Shown here: positions 20,111 to 30,040 of the stretch, one piece after another
How positions within the stretch are numbered: position 1 is the stretch's first letter
Layout of the letters: every line of letters begins with the position of its first letter
Assembly: GCA_947650285.1 (NCBI GenBank)
Contig: CANTFL010001442.1
Span: 30,713-94,712 of the forward strand
Origin: Hyaloperonospora brassicae
Lineage: Eukaryota > Oomycota > Peronosporomycetes > Peronosporales > Peronosporaceae
Length of the DNA: 64,000 nucleotides
Direction: 5' to 3'
Program-made: the position numbers and the translations under genes
The notes under the pieces: model-generated
The model's input: the letters and a program-made list of their open reading frames with translations, nothing else
Databases searched by the model: none
What the model was told of the DNA's origin: nothing

Positions 20111-20464
20111 TCAGCTCACTCTTGGCTCGTACCTTCTGAACCAAGGTAATCCCAGGATGACATCAAATTTGTCATCCAGATCCAGTACGATGAAGTCATC
20201 ATCGTACTGTTCGCCCTCTAACGTGTAGCGGATTCCTACTACACGTTTCTCAACGGTAATCGATGCGCCTGTTGCAAGGCGCACCGTCATTCTCGTAAGG
20301 GGAATGTCGCGCTCAACGAACTTGAGCCTACGACCCTCTAGTGACTGGCGACGAACAAAGTTGTTCGACGCCCCACAGTCTACTAGGGCACGAAGCGACA
20401 AATCATTCGTCGCTTCCAACTTCAAGGTGATGAGCGAAACGTCATCACAGGTGCAGAGACACAC
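20111..20464 (-). CDS. Aspartic protease segment of element B
   Basis: 117 codons, nearly identical to A: active site ALVDCGASNNFV, a flap region, then ILGLPW, ended by a TGA shared with A at a position where subfamily C has Trp. Maturation protease of the particle. Confidence 0.8.
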   Translation of the reverse strand: MCLCTCDDVSLITLKLEATNDLSLRALVDCGASNNFVRRQSLEGRRLKFVERDIPLTRMTVRLATGASITVEKRVVGIRYTLEGEQYDDDFIVLDLDDKFDVILGLPWFRRYEPRVS

Positions 20465-20529
20465 AATGATTGTGTATCTGGAGCAACTTTCGTCAAGAGA
20501 TTTGCAAATTCTCTTGAGGTTGCTGGATC

Positions 20530-20553
20530 AGTAGGGCGCTCCGCCCCTACTGA
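20530..20553 (-). promoter_or_regulatory. Hairpin enclosing the gag2 stop of element B
   Basis: The same perfect 8-bp stem (CAGTAGGG / CCCTACTG) as in A, with TAG in its 5' arm. It could influence what ribosomes do at the end of gag (inference). Confidence 0.5.
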
Positions 20554-21353
20554 CCCCGTCCATTTTTTGATGGTCCGTTTCGCTGTTGCGGCTTCGCAAC
20601 AGCGCTGGACCCACGCCCATTGCCCTTTCTGGCAAAAGGTCGTCCATTTCGCTCAGTACTGTTTGGTACTGGGCGTGGAGCACTACACTCATATGCGTAG
20701 TGCCCTAACTTCTGACAGCGATTGCACCTCTGCAATCGCTTGTTGTTTGAAGAGCGAGGTCTCTCGCTCTCAACATAGCAGAGATCCATTGGTTCTGGAC
20801 CTCCGATCTCTTGTCGTCTCGGTGGATGATAAGAGTTTGAGCTAGCATGAGCCTGTCTCATGCTAAAGTGTTCCTGTTCCGCGGCTGATATCGCCTCTTC
20901 CAGCGTATTCAGCTCAAGGCGGAACAGGTGGCTCCTGACGGGCCCTTCTGCGAGCCCTTGCATGAACACCGTAATCAACGTGTGTTCATGTACTGGGTTA
21001 GCAGTTATACTACTCGCAAGGAGTCGTATATGTTGTGCGTAAGCGTGCACATCACGCTTACCCTGCTTGAGTTTCAAATGTTCTGAACGAGCCCTGAACT
21101 CAGCCCGTGGCGGCTCAAACGCTTGTCTGAGCCGGGACTTGAAGTCATCTAGCGACCTAAACACATTTGGGTCGCTACCCTCGAGTCCCAGGGACCAAGT
21201 TTTGGCACGCCCTGCCAAGTGGGTCTGAGCAAATGTGAGTTTCATTTGCTCATCCTCGACGCGACGAGCCCTTAGGGCTCTGTCGAGTTCGACAAAACAT
21301 AGTAACAGGGAGTCCTCCGGGACTCCACTGTGCTTGGAGATGTCAACCTTCAT
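20547..21353 (-). CDS. Gag capsid/nucleocapsid ORF (gag2) of element B
   Basis: 268 codons, the same length as in A, with the CCHC zinc knuckle CNRCQKLGHYAYEC near residue 212 and a basic tail. It overlaps gag1 by ATGA. It is intact, as expected for a recently mobile copy whose RNA still needs packaging. Confidence 0.9.
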   Translation of the reverse strand: MKVDISKHSGVPEDSLLLCFVELDRALRARRVEDEQMKLTFAQTHLAGRAKTWSLGLEGSDPNVFRSLDDFKSRLRQAFEPPRAEFRARSEHLKLKQGKRDVHAYAQHIRLLASSITANPVHEHTLITVFMQGLAEGPVRSHLFRLELNTLEEAISAAEQEHFSMRQAHASSNSYHPPRRQEIGGPEPMDLCYVESERPRSSNNKRLQRCNRCQKLGHYAYECSAPRPVPNSTERNGRPFARKGNGRGSSAVAKPQQRNGPSKNGRGQ

Positions 21354-21700
21354 GACTTCGGGACGACGCGCATGTGCCGTCCCCCCACAGCAGCATGGAA
21401 TTGATGCTGTCTCAACAGCTCCGTATGTTGAGCACCGAGTTCTCTCAACTGCTCGGCCTGTTGAGAGCCTTGCTGGTGAAGCAAGGCTACTTTCTCCCTC
21501 CCGATGACAAGTTCATGTTGAATGGACTTGGCGATATCGGCATGTTGTTGGTCTCTGTCTAGAGACTCCAACATGGTGCTGACGACGAGTTCGCCTACGG
21601 TAGAACTCATTCGTTCTACCGCACCCCATTCGATGTCACTCAAATGGGTAAACCCTTCACGCGTGGCGTGAAAGGTGTCTTCTTCATCCAACATGTTCAT
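21350..21700 (-). CDS. Gag N-terminal ORF (gag1) of element B
   Basis: 116 codons with the same coiled-coil-like, Gln/Leu-rich second half as in A and the same ATGA junction to gag2. Sequence differences from A are few and leave the frame open. Its conservation in both copies argues that the two-ORF gag is a real feature and not a frameshift artefact. Confidence 0.7.
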   Translation of the reverse strand: MNMLDEEDTFHATREGFTHLSDIEWGAVERMSSTVGELVVSTMLESLDRDQQHADIAKSIQHELVIGREKVALLHQQGSQQAEQLRELGAQHTELLRQHQFHAAVGGRHMRVVPKS

Positions 21701-21729
21701 GTTAAATGCTGTGGTCCTTGGAAGGACTA

Positions 21730-21742
21730 CAAAGTGCTACCA
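21730..21742 (-). promoter_or_regulatory. Primer-binding site of element B
   Basis: TGGTAGCACTTTG on the minus strand, two bases from the LTR end. It matches the initiator tRNA-Met-primed site of Ty1 at eight of the first nine bases. The priming tRNA is inferred. Confidence 0.7.
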
Positions 21743-21744
21743 GG

Positions 21745-22136
21745 TGTAACGGGGCACACCCTTGCGTAATTTAACGCAAGGGATTTGGGTGCCCCGACGG
21801 ACCTACACGTGGCAAGCGAGGAAGCGTAGGTAGGGTAAAAGTAGAACTGTTATATTAATATAATTAAGTCTTTAAACTACTGTCTCTTCGTTTGACTTAA
21901 TTTAATTATACTAATATAACTGCATGTATGGTGACGTCTCGTCACCACTCATTGCGCGCGTCTTGCGGCGATTGGTGGGTTGATATCATCACGATATCAA
22001 CCAATGAACAGACCCTTTGGTTGACCCTTCAATATCACCACTTTGGTGATATTGTTTTAAGAATATCCATCTTTATATTCTTTATTGTCACTTTCCTTAA
22101 AGTGACAATATCCATGTAACGGGCTGCCCCGTTACA
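21745..22136 (-). repeat. 5' LTR of element B
   Basis: 392 bp. By eye it is identical to 14150-14542 except for one missing A and one G-to-C change. It is followed by the target duplicate TTAAT. Confidence 0.95.
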
Positions 22137-22560
22137 TTAATGCCATTAGGGGCTGCAGGGAGCTTGGGGCCGTTGGTAGCTTATCTTCGCACGTCAAGAA
22201 TCTGTCTTACTTAAACACATACAATTCTCAGATATTGCGAGTCGTGACCTAGCCCATACATTCTGCTGCACGACCGCCAAATCACTAATTTCATTCGCTC
22301 TCTACAATTTTGACTGCCACCAGGTGGCCGACAGGATGGAATCTAGCATGTGGGGACGATCGCACACTCAACGCATCGGATCAGTTCATTGACCCAATGC
22401 TATCAGCGTATAACGTAACAAACAACAATGTTTTGGAAGCGTCATTATCAAGATAAGCACAAAAAGGCAAGTACAGCTTGCCAGCTGAACGAGTGCTAAC
22501 TAACGTATACAGCTATACGATCAAACGCACACGAGCTTCCTACCAGAACGGGGCACCAAA
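22137..22560. other. Spacer downstream of the effector candidate
   Basis: Non-coding. It should hold the 3' UTR and terminator of the gene at 22561-23196, but I cannot place a polyadenylation site. Element B inserted only about 420 bp downstream of that gene. Confidence 0.5.
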
Positions 22561-23196
22561 CTAGGCGCAGGCGGGCTCAGCCGCGTTGGACGCACGAGCG
22601 CACTCGCGTAGAAGGTAAGCTTCATAGCTCTTCTGCGCATAGCTCTTCTTCGGTTGGAAAATGGAGACTCCATTCTTCAGACCCAAGTCGATCGCCGATT
22701 CCTCGGCGGTCATGTGCTGTTTGTACAACTTGTCGGAGTTCTGCGCGTGGAAGTAACTCTGGGAAAGCATGTCGCCCCCAATGCCCGTCGACGGGTTGCG
22801 AGAGCCATCAGAGCTGTCCGAGCTGTCGTCCTTGTTCTTTTCGTTCGTGTTCCGCGTGCGCAGCAAAGTCGCGTTGTGCTTTCGGGTCGCCCGAGTGTTG
22901 CTCTCCGGCGTGCCCTTGGAAATGCCGTCCGTGTCGTACAGCTCAGCTTCGTACGCAGACAGGGTCTTCGCGTTGTCCGTCAACGGAGTCCGCAGGTCTT
23001 TCGTGTCCGGAATCGCGTCGTCCTCCCAGTGCTTGAGGAAGCGCTTCCCCTGGGATTCTCCACCGGAGGCGACGGCGTTGCCGTCGGTGTTTGCGACAGC
23101 CGACATGAGGTGGTCGGAATCTGGTGCAGCTACAACGGCCTGGCTACAGGCCGAGAGGCACACGAGTGCAGCCGAGAGGTAGAGTGATGGGCGCAT
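22561..23196 (-). CDS. Candidate secreted RxLR-like effector
   Basis: 211 codons, intronless, GC-rich at third positions in an AT-rich setting. Residues 1-24 form a clear signal peptide (MRPSLYLSAALVCLSACSQA, then VVAA). RFLK at residues 52-55 sits where oomycete effectors carry RxLR, and EDD at 58-60 stands where the EER-type motif is expected. The mature part is hydrophilic: Asp/Ser/Asn-rich at 110-140 and Lys/Tyr-rich near 175-200, with two cysteines close to the C terminus. I see no known effector fold. Family knowledge: such proteins are delivered into plant cells by Phytophthora and downy mildews. Degenerate RxLR variants are common in downy mildews. The start was chosen because it gives the signal peptide and lies 62 nt below an initiator-like motif. 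Alternatively it is an apoplastic secreted protein. A full-length ORF between transposons fits gene-sparse, repeat-rich effector regions. Confidence 0.65.
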   Translation of the reverse strand: MRPSLYLSAALVCLSACSQAVVAAPDSDHLMSAVANTDGNAVASGGESQGKRFLKHWEDDAIPDTKDLRTPLTDNAKTLSAYEAELYDTDGISKGTPESNTRATRKHNATLLRTRNTNEKNKDDSSDSSDGSRNPSTGIGGDMLSQSYFHAQNSDKLYKQHMTAEESAIDLGLKNGVSIFQPKKSYAQKSYEAYLLRECARASNAAEPACA

Positions 23197-23257
23197 TTTG
23201 GAGAAGGATGGAGGAAGACGCCGATGTTGGAGGCAAGAGGTAAATTGGGGTATGACG

Positions 23258-23273
23258 AAATCGTGAGATGAAT
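23258..23273 (-). promoter_or_regulatory. Oomycete-type initiator/FPR-like core promoter
   Basis: On the minus strand, ATTCATCTCACGATTT resembles the oomycete core promoter consensus GCTCATTYYNCAWTTT (12 of 16 positions). It lies 62-77 nt upstream of the ATG at 23196, the usual distance for oomycete transcription starts. Confidence 0.45.
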
Positions 23274-26200
23274 ATCAGTCGGATCAAGGGCCGGTGGCCG
23301 GAAGACAACGAGCTCGACGGAACAGGGCGGCGTGGCTCCGACTCAGGGGGAGGCGCTCTGAATGGTTCGACTGCTTTCCCACAGTCTCTGACGACGGTCT
23401 CGAAAACCATTTACATCCAGAGACTCGCGATCTTCCCTCGACCCACACGTGCCGAGGCGGGGCGGATGTCATGAGCAAGTGCCATGAAAAGATACGACGT
23501 CGTCGCTAGTGTATCGAGTGCAAAGCAGCTATTGCAGTGCATTGTAGATCTTGTTCGCGCGTAGCTTCTGCCGCCAGTAGGGGGTGCGTGCGTTATGAGC
23601 TGTGTGTTGTGACCGCTGCGTAGGACAGGCGCGAGCTTCTAGAAACTGCTCTGCAAGTCGTTCAGCTTGTATTCGCATCCACTGCAACCGGCAATGGACA
23701 CGTTTGTGTGTGCGTGGCAACATCCAGACAGTTTTTAAAAAACGCACGTTGCCAACAATCACGTTTCAACCGGTTGGTTCTCGCCGTCTGCTCCGGCCCG
23801 ACCACATTCGTACTACTGGTCTTGTCGATGCAGCCGTCCTGGCACATGTCAACAGAACAGGTGACGTCTCGAGCGACTGGTACAATCGGCGAGCTGGTTG
23901 TCTGGCGATGACGATCCTTTGCTTCGTACAGCCTTAGGCCAATATCACGACTGAGTGGTACATCACGACAGTGTGCCTCAGTCGCACTATTCATGACCGG
24001 ATCTCTAACGCATGTCGTCGCACCCATCCTCGCCCGTTTCGTCTCGTCGTCTGCTCCTACCGACCAGTTTAGGATCGACGGTCTCGCCCACGTGTATCGT
24101 CGTGGATAGTGAGCACGGCTGCCGTACGTGTAGTGCACGATCTTTGTAAAGATGCAGTCCAGTCTTCCTCTCATACCACGCAAAAAAGAAAACTTAGCTC
24201 GCCTGGTATGCTGCTAACGCAGCGCAACGCGTTAAAGAGCAAGCACCGTTCTCTCCACAGCTGAGTCGCACGAGCATTAAAGTTGGTCTGCTGGCTCTTG
24301 CGCGCCTAGAGCCGGACATGTCGCTCGTTGGCTGCTCAGCCTTTCGATCTACGTCGACATCATCGCAGACCTGAGTCATGGGCAACTGCTCGTAGCATTA
24401 CGATGCACGCTGCTTTTGTTATATTTTTCCTCGACACTCTACGTAAAGCTTTAGCGACTTTGAGGGTCGCTCGCGCTGATGATTGACGTCTTCACGGGCA
24501 GCAGATCTAGCTCTGACGAGCACCGGATCGGCCCCGCGGCTGTGGAGTGTGTCCTGCAGTAGTTCTTCCCCGCTTCCTCTCGATCGTTCACTATGTGTCC
24601 ATCATCTAGTGGGACTTTCCCTGCAATACCACGTTCTTCTCACCAGAGTTGCAAAAGATCGCAGTACCCGACGCAGCCTTTTCCAAACGCTATCGGATTC
24701 ACAATCTCTTCTAGTCTTGGGCATTTAGTCGGGCTAAGATGTCAGGACGAGGACAGGATAACTACACGTCTAGACATAGTGGCGATGGCCCATCGGGCAT
24801 ACAGTTATACCAATAAAGCGCCGGTACAAGCAATTGATCGTGGTCTTGCTTGTCTATCAAGGTCCCTAGTGTACATAGTATCATGAGCTTCTACGCGATT
24901 CATGCTCGACGTCGCGCCCTTTTTACGTTGCACCATTATCAGTGTCAAAAATTAGACGATGGCGTACGAGAACGACGTGCCTACGTTGCAAGCACTATAG
25001 CGTTCAACTGACTTTCCGTGTGTGTGTCGAGTCAATGCACTCTCGGTTGATCATGATCATCTAGAACATCCATGTCGTCTTCTAGTAAGGATTAGTTAGT
25101 CGACGATGGGAATAGGAACGAAAAGCCTACGACCCCTACCTCCACAAAGAAACTTACATCGGAATGCTGAGCACCTTTGATATCAAGCACACCCCTCTAG
25201 TAATCGTCGGGATGAGTGTTCCCTTGCCGACGAGGCGATCAATCACAGCAGCTGCTAAACGGCAACTGAAGCGTGAAAGGTCTACTTGACGACGAATATG
25301 GCATCCTCTTTCTGCGGTCTCACTCGCGCAGCGACATCGGATACACATAAGCTGATAGGACTCACATTTCACTTCGGAGTGCGGCGGTATAAGCAACATC
25401 TAGAGGATAAATTTGTTGTAGATCTGCAATCGCAGCACGAGTAGCTCGAACTCGGGCGCTCTCATGCTGCAGACTGTCTGAAATAGGCACAAATGTGACC
25501 TGCTCTTTCGCAGACATTTATCTGTGCGAACTGCTGGTCCATTTTGCCAGCATTTCAATTGACAGGAACCATTGCTATATTCAGTTGTTGGCCATCCACA
25601 TGATCGGACGAGCGGATCATGATTTTCTCGTGGACATAACGTTGTGATTAATGCACTGCAGTCAAGGTCGGTCGGATACTAGTTTCCGTACTCTCTTTCC
25701 TGTACACCATCGCCCAATCTATTTTACTTGCATGAAGAAAGACTGTAAAGCGCAGCGAGTGGGTTGGCCGAATATACTGTAAACAGTGGCTGAGACACAA
25801 AAGTACCCTCTGTCACGAAAACGGATCCTCTAATTTTTGCTCAATTCCATGCGGATCTACCAAGCCCTGCTATTAATCCAAAGCATATCGGAGCAATGAA
25901 TTCAGACATACTATAAGAATAGAGATGGCAAATCGGTCTTAAGGCAGTATGAATGGATCTGTGAAGGTGGAGAAATTCATGAACATTTGTTTCGCAGAAG
26001 CACAGCGGGCTGAGGATGGCGTAACATCTGAAGGCTTTGGTTAAGGATTCTGGCTGTGGATCACACTTGCAGGATAGCCTACTTGTGTACATTGGGTGCG
26101 CGTCCGGCCGCAAGCCATATAAACAGAGTGTGATCACGCAACTTCGGGGTTGACATCAGCCAACTACGGTGATCTATTCGTACAATTGCAGATGAAAAAA

Positions 26201-29193
26201 CAGCGTTAGAGCGAAGGGCTTTATCAAACCAGTAGGTCCAACCATCTTTTTCGTACAATAACTCTGGCAGATTCGCAAATTATACTACTACAATCAGCAA
26301 TCTCTAATGTCCGAAAGTAAGCCACCGAATTCCGTAAGTTGCACGGAAGAGGACCGTGATCAAGATTGCACTCGACTCTGCCATCCCAGGCGCAATGGAG
26401 GTATTTGTGCAGCCGATATGCGTATGACCGAAGCTCGTAACATGGGTGTAGAGCGGTAGATTCTTGGATAGGCTGAATCAATCTTTTGTGATGGGGTCGC
26501 CACAACTGCTGAGCGCCCGCAAAACTTATCATTGTAGCTTCGCAATTAAATTGTCAATGCTTTTCCAACCGCTTTTTGCAACAAGTCGTACGGATACAAT
26601 GTTTACACGCGATGTGGTGCAGCGGCGTTCAAATTTGCTAATGCAACGCAATTTGAGACGTATGAAAGTGCCTGAGAACGTGCAAATGACCTGAACAGAG
26701 GGTCCTTTCGCTGCATCGGTTTTCCGTCGTAGCTCATCAATCTATCTGTGTTTCGTGCTTTCCAGCGTCCATGTGTCTCAATTCTAGCTGGATAAAAATA
26801 ATAATCGTTTCGATCGTACGGACATGCAGCCATCATTGTGCTGATCTACCAGACTGGCGGATATTATTCCGTATGCCTGAAATTTGATCTTGCACGCGCT
26901 GCCGCACAGCCAAAATTGTTTTACATGATCGTACCGAATTGCCCAGCTCATGTGCATCTCGTTCTTCGAGCGTGTATCACTAGTTTGTCAGCACATGGGC
27001 CTAATGATATAGAAACGAAGTCTGTACGTAGTGCGCAGATGCATGCTTGGTCGAATAGCGTTTGGCGCTACCAATATACAACCATGTTGTAGCACAAAAG
27101 TTGCGACGATCCTTACCACGCTGAATTGTCATCAGCGTCCTTGAGGACTACATACATCGAGGAGTACACTCTGTCTTTGTTATGTCGCTAATGATTATTA
27201 TCTCTTTCGTACACTGTATGAAAGGCAGCCGTCTAGAGTGTCGTTCTAACCTTCCATTCGTTAATTGTGTCTTCTCAGTTGGATAACGAAGCATGGTGCA
27301 TTAGGCTTGCCAGGATTCAATTACCTTAGCTGCACTTCTGCGCATGAAAATCATTTCACCTTGTAAAAATGAGAGCAAAATGCCCTAAGCATGCATGAGT
27401 AGAAGATAACTAAGGCTAATTGGCACCATGCTATGCTATAAGGGGCGTGATGTGGCACAATAGTCATAAATTCGATATCAGGTGCGAGAATCCAACCATG
27501 ATGAGGGAAAACGTAATTTACCACGTTGCAAGTCTAGTGGTAGATGCTTAGACTAGTTGTAGACCTATACAGAATTTATCGGCTACTCATCACAATCAGA
27601 TTCGAAAAGTCTTCTCTGGTTTGCGCAAATGGTTATGTATTAAAGCTTTGGGATGCGAAAAATGTCAAGGTCTGCAGGCGTCGTGATGGTTGTTTAGAAA
27701 ATGTCAGTGGTCTAATTCTATTAGCGAATTGTGAATGAGAGGGTTCCACACCAAAGTTTAGCGTACAAATTTTATTCTAATGGTGAAGGAGCCGTCGCTT
27801 TGCAAGCATTGGCCATCATGTCGCTTTGCAAGCATTAGCCATCATGTCGCTCGTTTGAAGACCGATCACGTCTTTAATATTCGAATCATGTTCTATTTCT
27901 CGAATGAGTCCCATTGGTCAATCCCTTTCTCCGCTTGTATGTATACCTCTACGTGTGTCCTTCGTTTTCTTAATGGTTTCTGTACACACGCCAATTATCG
28001 TCCTATTTGTTTGAAGGGGTAAATTTTCTAAGCATTGATAGCTGTGCGCGGAATTATCATCTTGTAACCTTCACTTCAGCTCAAAAGAGAGACGGTTGCG
28101 AGAAACGAAACTGCAAAATCTACTGTAGGGTCGCTCGAAAAGGCATTGCTAGCACGTAATAGCACCATATTGCAAGAGCCTGACCGGCACATTTCGACGC
28201 CCTCATTAAGCAGCATCAAGATTTTTGTATAATACGTTCCCTCGATCAGATTCCTATGCATTCGGGCACATTTTTGTCCCTCTTTCTTTATAAGATCAAA
28301 ACGTTTTCGTCTTTCACGGTCGACAGTCGCTGTGCGATTTTAATAAATATTGGTTGACTCTGCAAGCGTAGCTTTGCATCTCTTCAATCATCCGATGATA
28401 AGAAACGCTGTTTACTTACTTTTATCCGGCTTATTTGGCTCAATACTATATAAATGCATAGCTGTCAACTTGGTAGTACCATAAAGTGCATGTGATTCGC
28501 GGCATATTACCACAACGTGTGATGGAAATTTGATTGTCGTGAATGGGCTGATGCAGCATATTCGGACAAATTGAAAATGCATACATGTGCGGGAAAGCTG
28601 ACAATCCCATAATGTGCAAATGTTATATTGTGCGATTGCATGCAAATGCTGGCGAAAACGCAGAGTTAAAGGTGCGTTAGTAAAGCGCACACGTTGCTGA
28701 AGTATTAAAGTCATCCAATGGAATATGACAACAGTAGTTGTGATGTTGCTATGGATATATAAATGTCAGAAAGTTGCGAAGACAGATCCTGTATTGCAAT
28801 ATGAAGTGGCGAAAAGTGGGCATTCAGGCGAAGGTAATTCGGTCATATCGGTCCAAAATTAAGCCTTCGGCGCAACATTATCGCATATTGTCGTTCTTTT
28901 ATCTTAGCATGAATAGTTTATTTTCAGATACAAAAAAGTAATGATAACGCGGTCATATTTACGTATTATGTGGCAAGCGTACGTGCTTGCCCGTAACTCT
29001 TTTGATGTAGCTGATGAAATATGATCGATACCGATATTGATCCAACAACACCATTCCACCTAGAACTCTTATTTTGTATACATAATTTTAAGGATTTCAG
29101 ATGCAATTTTATAACATTTCATCTATATTCATGTGGTGGAATAGAATAGACCAATTTCTGATCGATTTTCAACTCTACAATGGTACCCGACCG
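23274..29193. other. Long non-coding stretch
   Basis: About 5.9 kb without a supportable gene. The part up to about 25.4 kb has higher GC and several ORFs of 60-170 codons on both strands, but none shows a domain, signal peptide or coding-like composition. The part from 25.4 to 29.2 kb is AT-richer. The only structured feature I can point to is a 26-bp tandem duplication at 27795-27846. Confidence 0.45.
27795..27846 (+). repeat. 26-bp tandem duplication
   Basis: Two adjacent copies of a 26-bp unit beginning TCGCTTTGCAAGCATT, differing at one position (GGCC versus AGCC). A third partial unit (TCGCT) follows. It is a recent local slippage product without obvious function. Confidence 0.85.
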
Positions 29194-29412
29194 ACCCCAG
29201 TGGCCGAGTGGTTAAGCACTAAAACTGGGAACATGAGGTACCTAGAGCGATACCACTGGATGGGTTTGATCAATGGGGCCGAAGATAGGCCAATATGTCG
29301 ACGAGCAACTATCCAATGAGATGGCCGCCCAGCCAACCCACACCCCCGAGTGAGAATAGTTGGGTGGGCTGAAAGCCCAATAGGCCGAAAAGCTTATATT
29401 GTAATAAAGGGG
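29190..29412 (+). mobile_element. tRNA-derived SINE-like element
   Basis: TGGCCGAGTGG at 29201-29211 is a good RNA polymerase III A box of the Leu/Ser tRNA type, and GGTTTGATCAA at 29263-29273 is a B-box variant. The 62-nt offset fits a tRNA with a long variable arm. The acceptor stem does not pair, so this is not a tRNA gene. The downstream part (to about 29412) is unrelated to tRNA and ends in an A/T-rich stretch, as in tRNA-derived SINEs, which are known in oomycetes. Element ends and target duplications could not be fixed. Confidence 0.45.
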
Positions 29413-29836
29413 ATGTGATTATTTTAAGGCGTACGAGCCCTGCGTACTCGCGGAAAACCCCGGTTACTCTAACGTTCCGCGGACTAAATCTCTACATTGG
29501 TGCCCGGAAGACCGACAACCGGATGGGATTTCCCTTTCTGTACAACAAGCCTCCATCACCTTATGTCCCTGTTGGTAAACGAACCGCACTCTCCCATGTG
29601 AACTCGAACTATTAATGACATTACGCAGTCTTTGGATACATAGGGGTACATCGCAATTACATATTCATCGAAAGCTTCAACTCTTAGGTGATAATATATG
29701 TGAGACACCCTGATCTAATTAAGACAGTGGTGCGGCAACACAAAATAAATCAAGTAGATATAAGATTTTATTAGATAATTACACAAATTAGGTACAGTGA
29801 GTATACGTATACCGGATACTGCGAGTCGATTTAATA

Positions 29837-30040
29837 TTAGTGTATTATTGCGGTGCCAGACCAAATAATTAGTCAATAATGAAGAGTTCTATATTTGAGT
29901 GTTTTCCATGAACTAGGGAACATATTCGCGCTTATTGCGAATCATAACGATAGAGAATAAACAGAGTTAAATTTACCTTGTTGATACGAGCGCTTCCTCA
30001 AAGCTTTTACAGTGTACGACGGTTACGGGGCTCTCACCCC
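29837..30040 (+). repeat. Dispersed repeat, copy 1
   Basis: This roughly 204-bp segment recurs in inverted orientation at 54997-55200. Shared blocks include TCTATATTTGAGTG, CATATTCGCGCTT, GTTAAATTTACCTT and GATACGAGCGCTTCCTCAAA. The overall match is imperfect, so both copies are old. It has no coding content. It may be part of an LTR or a MITE. Confidence 0.7.

Larger units (their letters stand above)
14150..22136 (-). mobile_element. Element B: young Ty3/gypsy chromovirus-like retrotransposon
   Basis: 7987 bp in reverse orientation, with LTRs at 14150-14542 and 21745-22136 and target duplications TTAAT at 14145-14149 and 22137-22141. By eye the two LTRs differ by one indel and one substitution, so insertion was recent. 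Gag1, gag2, protease and integrase-core ORFs have the same lengths as in A. Pol carries the stops shared with A plus a private nonsense codon in RT (18799-18804). The antisense ORF is intact. A recent insertion with a multiply interrupted pol suggests mobilisation in trans, or recoding of the stops (inference). Confidence 0.95.

Noticed and set aside
22654..23187. 177-codon plus-strand ORF
   Set aside because: Shadow of the GC-rich effector candidate on the other strand; it lacks a signal peptide or domain.
23662..24183. 173-codon minus-strand ORF
   Set aside because: Composition looks random, with no domain or signal peptide. It is probably a chance ORF in a GC-richer patch.
29194..29280. 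Functional Leu or Ser tRNA gene
   Set aside because: A- and B-box-like words are present, but the acceptor and anticodon stems do not form.
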